Source of the DNA: Arcobacter sp. UBA7394
Lineage (GTDB): Bacteria; Campylobacterota; Campylobacteria; Campylobacterales; Arcobacteraceae
DNA: 9,969 nucleotides
Assembly: GCA_002470185.1 (NCBI GenBank)
Contig: DKNG01000092.1
Location: 1 to 9,969, forward strand
Direction of reading: 5' to 3'
A program made the position numbers and the translations under genes. Below, one piece after another: positions 7,200-9,969 of the stretch. A model generated the notes under the pieces. The model was not told where the DNA came from and searched no databases. It saw nothing but the letters and a program-made list of their open reading frames with translations. The number at the start of each line of letters is the position of its first letter. The first letter of the stretch is position 1.

Positions 7200-8414
7200 A
7201 TGACTACAACTTATCAAGATGCAATTGAAAATTCTAATATAGTATCAAAAACAGATATAAATGGAATAATTACTTTTGTAAATGATGAGTTCTGTAAAAT
7301 ATCAGGATACTCTTATGATGAATTAATTGGTCAAAACCATAATATCGTAAGACATCCTGATGTTTCACCTACAAATTTTACACTACTTTGGGATACTATC
7401 CTTTCTAAAAAACCATATAAAGCTACAGTTAAAAACTTAAGTAAAAATGGTAATACGGTATATTTAAATACTACAATAACTCCTATTCTTAATATACATG
7501 GGGATATTAAAGAGTTTATTGCTATTCGTTATGATGTTACTAAAGAAGTGGAATTACAAAAGAGCTTAGAGTTAAAAGAAAAAGAGTTAGAGTTTCTAAA
7601 TAAAACATTAGAGCATAGAGTTGAGCAACAAACAAAAGAATTAAAAGATTTAAATGCTAATTTAGAAAAAAGAGTTAAAAAAGAAGTAGCTAAGAATAAA
7701 GAAAAACAAAAAATCCTATTTTGGCAATCAAGAATGGCAAGTCTTGGTCAAATGTTAGGTAATATTGCACACCAGTGGAGACAACCATTAACAGAGTTAT
7801 CTTTAGTGATGTTTAATATGAAAAAAGCTTCAGCTCAAAATGATGAACAGAAGGTAATAGAGTTATATACTGATAGTAAGAATTTAATACAGAATATGTC
7901 TAATACAATAGAAGATTTTACAAACTTTTTTAATCCAAAGAAAGAAAAAAAAGGCTTTATGGTAAAAGATGCAGTAGATGAATCTGTTAATATTCTAAAT
8001 AAAACAATACTAAAAGAAAATATTGATATTAATCTTGTAATAAAAAGTGATTGTAAAGTAATAGGTGTTTCAAATGAGTTATCTCAAGTAATAATAAACC
8101 TAATACAAAATGCAAAAGATGCCTTTATAAGCAAAGATATTAAAAATAGGTATATTGATATTACATTAGAGCAGAAAAGTCTTTCAGAGAAGAATTATGC
8201 TGTTTTAAACATATATGACAATGCTTGTGGTATATCAAAAGAAAACATAGATAAAATATTTGAACCATATTTTACTACAAAACATAAAAGTCAAGGTACA
8301 GGACTTGGATTATTTATGTCAAAGATGATTATAGAAAAAAGTTTAGACGGTACAATTGAGCATAAAAACTATAAGAATGGTTCAAAATTTACAATTAGCA
8401 TACCAATGGAATAA
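7200..8414 (+). CDS. Cytosolic PAS-domain sensor histidine kinase
   Basis: 404 residues without membrane helices. An N-terminal PAS domain (about 5-115) is Aer-like: ISGYSYDELIGQNHNIVRHPDV (35-54) carries the RHPD tract whose counterparts contribute to FAD binding in E. coli Aer. A long coiled coil (about 116-172) leads to the dimerisation/phosphoacceptor helix MASLGQMLGNIAHQWRQPL (179-197), with phospho-acceptor H191. The ATPase domain shows the N box NLIQNAKDAF (300-309), G1 DNACGI (340-345), F box KIFEPYFTTK (352-361) and G2 GTGLGL (366-371), all intact. It presumably phosphorylates the response regulator encoded 5 nt downstream. Redox or oxygen sensing via a flavin is inferred from the PAS similarity alone; the ligand is not proven. 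Confidence 0.93.
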   Translation: MTTTYQDAIENSNIVSKTDINGIITFVNDEFCKISGYSYDELIGQNHNIVRHPDVSPTNFTLLWDTILSKKPYKATVKNLSKNGNTVYLNTTITPILNIHGDIKEFIAIRYDVTKEVELQKSLELKEKELEFLNKTLEHRVEQQTKELKDLNANLEKRVKKEVAKNKEKQKILFWQSRMASLGQMLGNIAHQWRQPLTELSLVMFNMKKASAQNDEQKVIELYTDSKNLIQNMSNTIEDFTNFFNPKKEKKGFMVKDAVDESVNILNKTILKENIDINLVIKSDCKVIGVSNELSQVIINLIQNAKDAFISKDIKNRYIDITLEQKSLSEKNYAVLNIYDNACGISKENIDKIFEPYFTTKHKSQGTGLGLFMSKMIIEKSLDGTIEHKNYKNGSKFTISIPME

Positions 8415-8419
8415 TATAG

Positions 8420-9100
8420 ATGGATTACAATTTATTAAAAACACTTAAAATATTGATAGTTGAAGATGAAGATAGATTATCAAAACTTTTAAAAGACGCA
8501 ATAGGAGAGTTCTTCTTCTCAGTTATTATAGCAAGAGATGGAAATGAAGGACTTAAGAAGTTCAAAGCAAATAAGCCAGATATCGTAATTACAGATATTA
8601 TGATGCCTAATTGTGATGGATTAGAAATGACTCAGAGTATTAAAGATATAGATGAGTTAATACCTATTATCGTTCTTAGTGCATATTCTGATAAAGAGAA
8701 ACTATTAAAAGCAATTGATATAGGAATTAATAAATATTTTATTAAACCTTTTGATCCAGATGAGTTAATAGAACATATTAATAAAATTGCTCCTAATTTA
8801 AATAAAAGAAGAAAGATCAAACTAAAGAATTCATATACTTTTGATAATAACTCAAGATCTTTGTATAAAAATGATAAGTTAGTTAATCTTACAAAAAGAG
8901 AAAAAGAGTTTTTCTATATTCTATTAAAACATAGTAATGAAGTAGTAGATTCCCAAAAGATAAAAGATATATTATGGGATGATCCTGTAAGTGATGAAAG
9001 ACTTAGGACATTTATTAAAAGACTTAGACTTAAAACTTCTAAAGATATTATAGAAAATGCTTCAGGGCAAGGATATTTAATTTCTCCATTGTATATCTAA
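8420..9100 (+). CDS. OmpR-type response regulator (REC plus winged-helix DNA-binding domain)
   Basis: 226 residues. The receiver domain (about 8-124) has acidic residues E15/D16, phospho-acceptor D59 in ITDIMMP, S87 in VLSAYS and K109 in IKPF, all expected for an active receiver. The C-terminal winged helix (about 135-222, Trans_reg_C type) includes LTKREKEFFYILL (157-169), followed by the recognition-helix region VSDERLRTFIKRLRLK (190-205) and the final GQGYL wing. It is the likely partner of the adjacent kinase and acts as a DNA-binding regulator whose targets are unknown; hemB autoregulation or the neighbouring nrd genes are possible (inference). The last 24 bp overlap the 3' end of nrdG on the opposite strand, with no terminator visible between. 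Confidence 0.94.
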   Translation: MDYNLLKTLKILIVEDEDRLSKLLKDAIGEFFFSVIIARDGNEGLKKFKANKPDIVITDIMMPNCDGLEMTQSIKDIDELIPIIVLSAYSDKEKLLKAIDIGINKYFIKPFDPDELIEHINKIAPNLNKRRKIKLKNSYTFDNNSRSLYKNDKLVNLTKREKEFFYILLKHSNEVVDSQKIKDILWDDPVSDERLRTFIKRLRLKTSKDIIENASGQGYLISPLYI

Positions 9101-9775
9101 ACTTTTAGCATTAATTAGGCTTGTGTCTAAGTCTAAACCCTCTTTAATATTTCCAATATTTGATGAGGTAAGTAAGAAGTTTTGTAAATAATATGTATTT
9201 TTATAACCTAGTTTTATTAATATGTCTATCATCTTATTTATATCTTCTTCATCTAAAAGAAGTGAATTTACCGTAGTTCTTAATTCAAAATCAAAATCTA
9301 TACTTATTAAATACTTAATAGTTTTTATAAATTTGCTATATAAATTCTTTTTTGTTATCTCATAAAATTTATCTTCATGGGCTTTAAAATCTATTGCCAT
9401 ATAATCTAGTAAATTTAATTCTATGAGTTTTTGTATTTGTTTTAAATCTGTAGCATTAGTATCTAGTTTTATTTTAAAGCCTAGAGATTTTACTTCTTTA
9501 CAAAAATCTATTAAATCATGTTGTGTTGCTTCTCCACCTGAGATAACTACAGCATCCAATAATCCAATACGTTTTTTTAGAAACTCTAAAACATCATTTA
9601 AAGTATGATTTGCAATTTTGTTAAACACTAAATCATCATTATAGCAATACAAACATCTAAAATTACATCTATTTAGCCAAACTACACAAGACAAATGTCC
9701 TGCGTAATCTGTAGTAGTAAATTTAGTTAGACTATAAACATTTTTTAGATTCAACGAATTTAATTCTTTGTTCAT
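9077..9775 (-). CDS. nrdG: Anaerobic ribonucleoside-triphosphate reductase activating protein (radical SAM)
   Basis: 232 residues. The radical SAM cluster motif is CNFRCLYC (C37, C41, C44) within VVWLNRCNFRCLYCYN, followed by VISGGEAT (77-84), the SAM-binding GGE. LDTNAT (104-109) and AIDFKA (127-132) complete the short TIM-barrel core. The segment LTKFTTTDYAGHLSC (16-30) matches the NrdG2-type activase family, which uses a 4Fe-4S cluster and SAM to create the glycyl radical on the anaerobic ribonucleotide reductase. Start ATG 9775 is preferred: AAGG lies 5 nt upstream, whereas an in-frame TTG at 9793 only adds six residues. The start lies 44 nt inside the preceding 54-codon glycyl-radical gene, consistent with one operon. 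The 3' end overlaps the response-regulator gene by 24 bp. Confidence 0.93.
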   Translation of the reverse strand: MNKELNSLNLKNVYSLTKFTTTDYAGHLSCVVWLNRCNFRCLYCYNDDLVFNKIANHTLNDVLEFLKKRIGLLDAVVISGGEATQHDLIDFCKEVKSLGFKIKLDTNATDLKQIQKLIELNLLDYMAIDFKAHEDKFYEITKKNLYSKFIKTIKYLISIDFDFELRTTVNSLLLDEEDINKMIDILIKLGYKNTYYLQNFLLTSSNIGNIKEGLDLDTSLINAKSLDIQWRN

Positions 9776-9896
9776 GTTCACCTTTTTTACCAATGTTAAA
9801 ACTTTCGATTGGTCTATGGTAACCCATAACCCTAGTATATACTATACATTTACTTCTTTTATGAGAGTTTTTCTCAAGCACTTCTTGTTTTTGCAT
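9732..9896 (-). CDS. nrdD: Separate glycyl-radical peptide of anaerobic ribonucleotide reductase
   Basis: A 54-residue ORF starting at ATG 9896. Residues 17-42 match the C-terminal end of class III NrdD proteins: CIVYTRVMGYHRPIESFNIG (17-36) followed by KKGE. The RVxGY pattern surrounds the glycine that carries the radical (here G25), as in RVCGYLG of E. coli NrdD. AAGGAGG at 9906-9912, 9 nt before the ATG, is the strongest ribosome site in the window and supports independent translation. It begins 23 nt inside the large nrdD ORF in a different frame and ends 44 nt inside nrdG. The first 16 residues are charged and lack family resemblance. Family call is from motif recognition; the proposal that this peptide supplies the radical in trans is inference. 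Confidence 0.82.
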   Translation of the reverse strand: MQKQEVLEKNSHKRSKCIVYTRVMGYHRPIESFNIGKKGEHEQRIKFVESKKCL

Positions 9897-9969
9897 TTTC
9901 TTCTTCCTCCTTTTTTAAGATTTCTTCATCACATTTTGGACAAAATTCATGTTCTCCATTTATGTATCC
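9874..9969 (-). CDS. nrdD: Anaerobic ribonucleoside-triphosphate reductase, C-terminal end of large ORF (partial)
   Basis: The minus strand enters the window in an open frame encoding 31 residues before a TGA stop (9876-9874). It begins GYINGEHEFCPKCDEE, a good match to the zinc-ribbon region near the C-terminus of class III NrdD (second CxxC pair visible; the first would lie beyond the window). A Lys/Glu-rich tail and the stop follow, with no RVxGY glycyl-radical segment in this frame. That segment is instead on the overlapping 54-codon ORF. Most of the gene is beyond the window edge, so size and other catalytic residues cannot be checked. Identity is supported by the CPKC context, the downstream glycyl-radical peptide and nrdG. 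Confidence 0.75.
   Translation of the reverse strand, partial: GYINGEHEFCPKCDEEILKKEEEENAKTRSA
9906..9912 (-). promoter_or_regulatory. Strong Shine-Dalgarno for the glycyl-radical peptide
   Basis: The minus strand reads AAGGAGG, 9 nt before ATG 9896 and inside the end of the large nrdD ORF. The match to the anti-Shine-Dalgarno and the spacing are close to ideal, which decides the start and argues for separate translation rather than frameshifting. Confidence 0.75.

Noticed and set aside
9776..9793. TTG extension of nrdG by six residues
   Set aside because: The ATG at 9775 has AAGG at 5 nt, and the extension adds no conserved sequence.
9874..9876. TGA stop of the large nrdD ORF as a possible selenocysteine codon
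   Set aside because: Reading on in the same frame gives only four residues before another stop, with no family similarity.
9906..9922. In-frame A AAA AAG heptamer near the end of the large nrdD ORF, the classic -1 ribosomal slippery site, followed by GGAGG
   Set aside because: A -1 shift leads into a frame that stops soon and does not encode the RVMGY segment. The radical peptide is in the +1 frame, so dnaX-like -1 frameshifting cannot fuse the two parts; GGAGG is better explained as the ribosome site of the small ORF.

Overview
The window looks like a chromosomal segment from the Arcobacter group (Campylobacterota). It is strongly AT-rich and gene-dense, and its genes are stacked in tight operons with 1-nt TAATG overlaps. 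The protein set fits that group: an HQWRQPL-type cytosolic histidine kinase, a small tetraheme cytochrome, stand-alone GTP cyclohydrolase II, and beta-subunit-type glycyl-tRNA synthetase. The assignment rests on recognised protein families and base composition, not on a database search.

Layout, left to right. (1) 52-1688: a divergent accessory-looking pair, a LysE/RhtB-type amino-acid exporter (minus) and an AraC-type regulator with a GyrI-like ligand-binding tail (plus). A hairpin follows at 1710-1738. (2) 1749-3912, minus: a short single-pass membrane protein (51 codons, GTG start) whose end overlaps the start of glyS by 8 nt. (3) 4053-6165, minus: a compact operon ribA - rsmG - PP0621-like zinc-motif protein - conserved hypothetical - tetraheme cytochrome c. 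(4) 6224-9100, plus, divergent from ribA: hemB followed after 1 nt by a PAS-histidine kinase and after 5 more nt by an OmpR-type response regulator. (5) 9077-9969, minus: the end of the anaerobic ribonucleotide reductase gene nrdD, a 54-codon gene, and nrdG. nrdG converges on the response regulator, and their 3' ends overlap by 24 bp.

The most notable observation is at the right edge. The large NrdD reading frame stops soon after a CxxC zinc motif. The segment that normally carries the catalytic glycyl radical (RVxGY) sits instead on a separate 54-residue ORF in another frame, with its own near-perfect Shine-Dalgarno sequence. This looks like a split glycyl-radical enzyme made of a catalytic body plus a detachable radical peptide, encoded immediately before the activase NrdG that would install the radical.

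The remaining genes cover riboflavin precursor synthesis (ribA), 16S rRNA modification (rsmG), tetrapyrrole synthesis (hemB) and tRNA charging (glyS). The two-component system behind hemB has an Aer-like PAS domain, so redox or oxygen sensing is a reasonable inference. No tRNA, rRNA, CRISPR array, insertion sequence or prophage gene was seen, and no gene-free stretch exceeds 300 bases.
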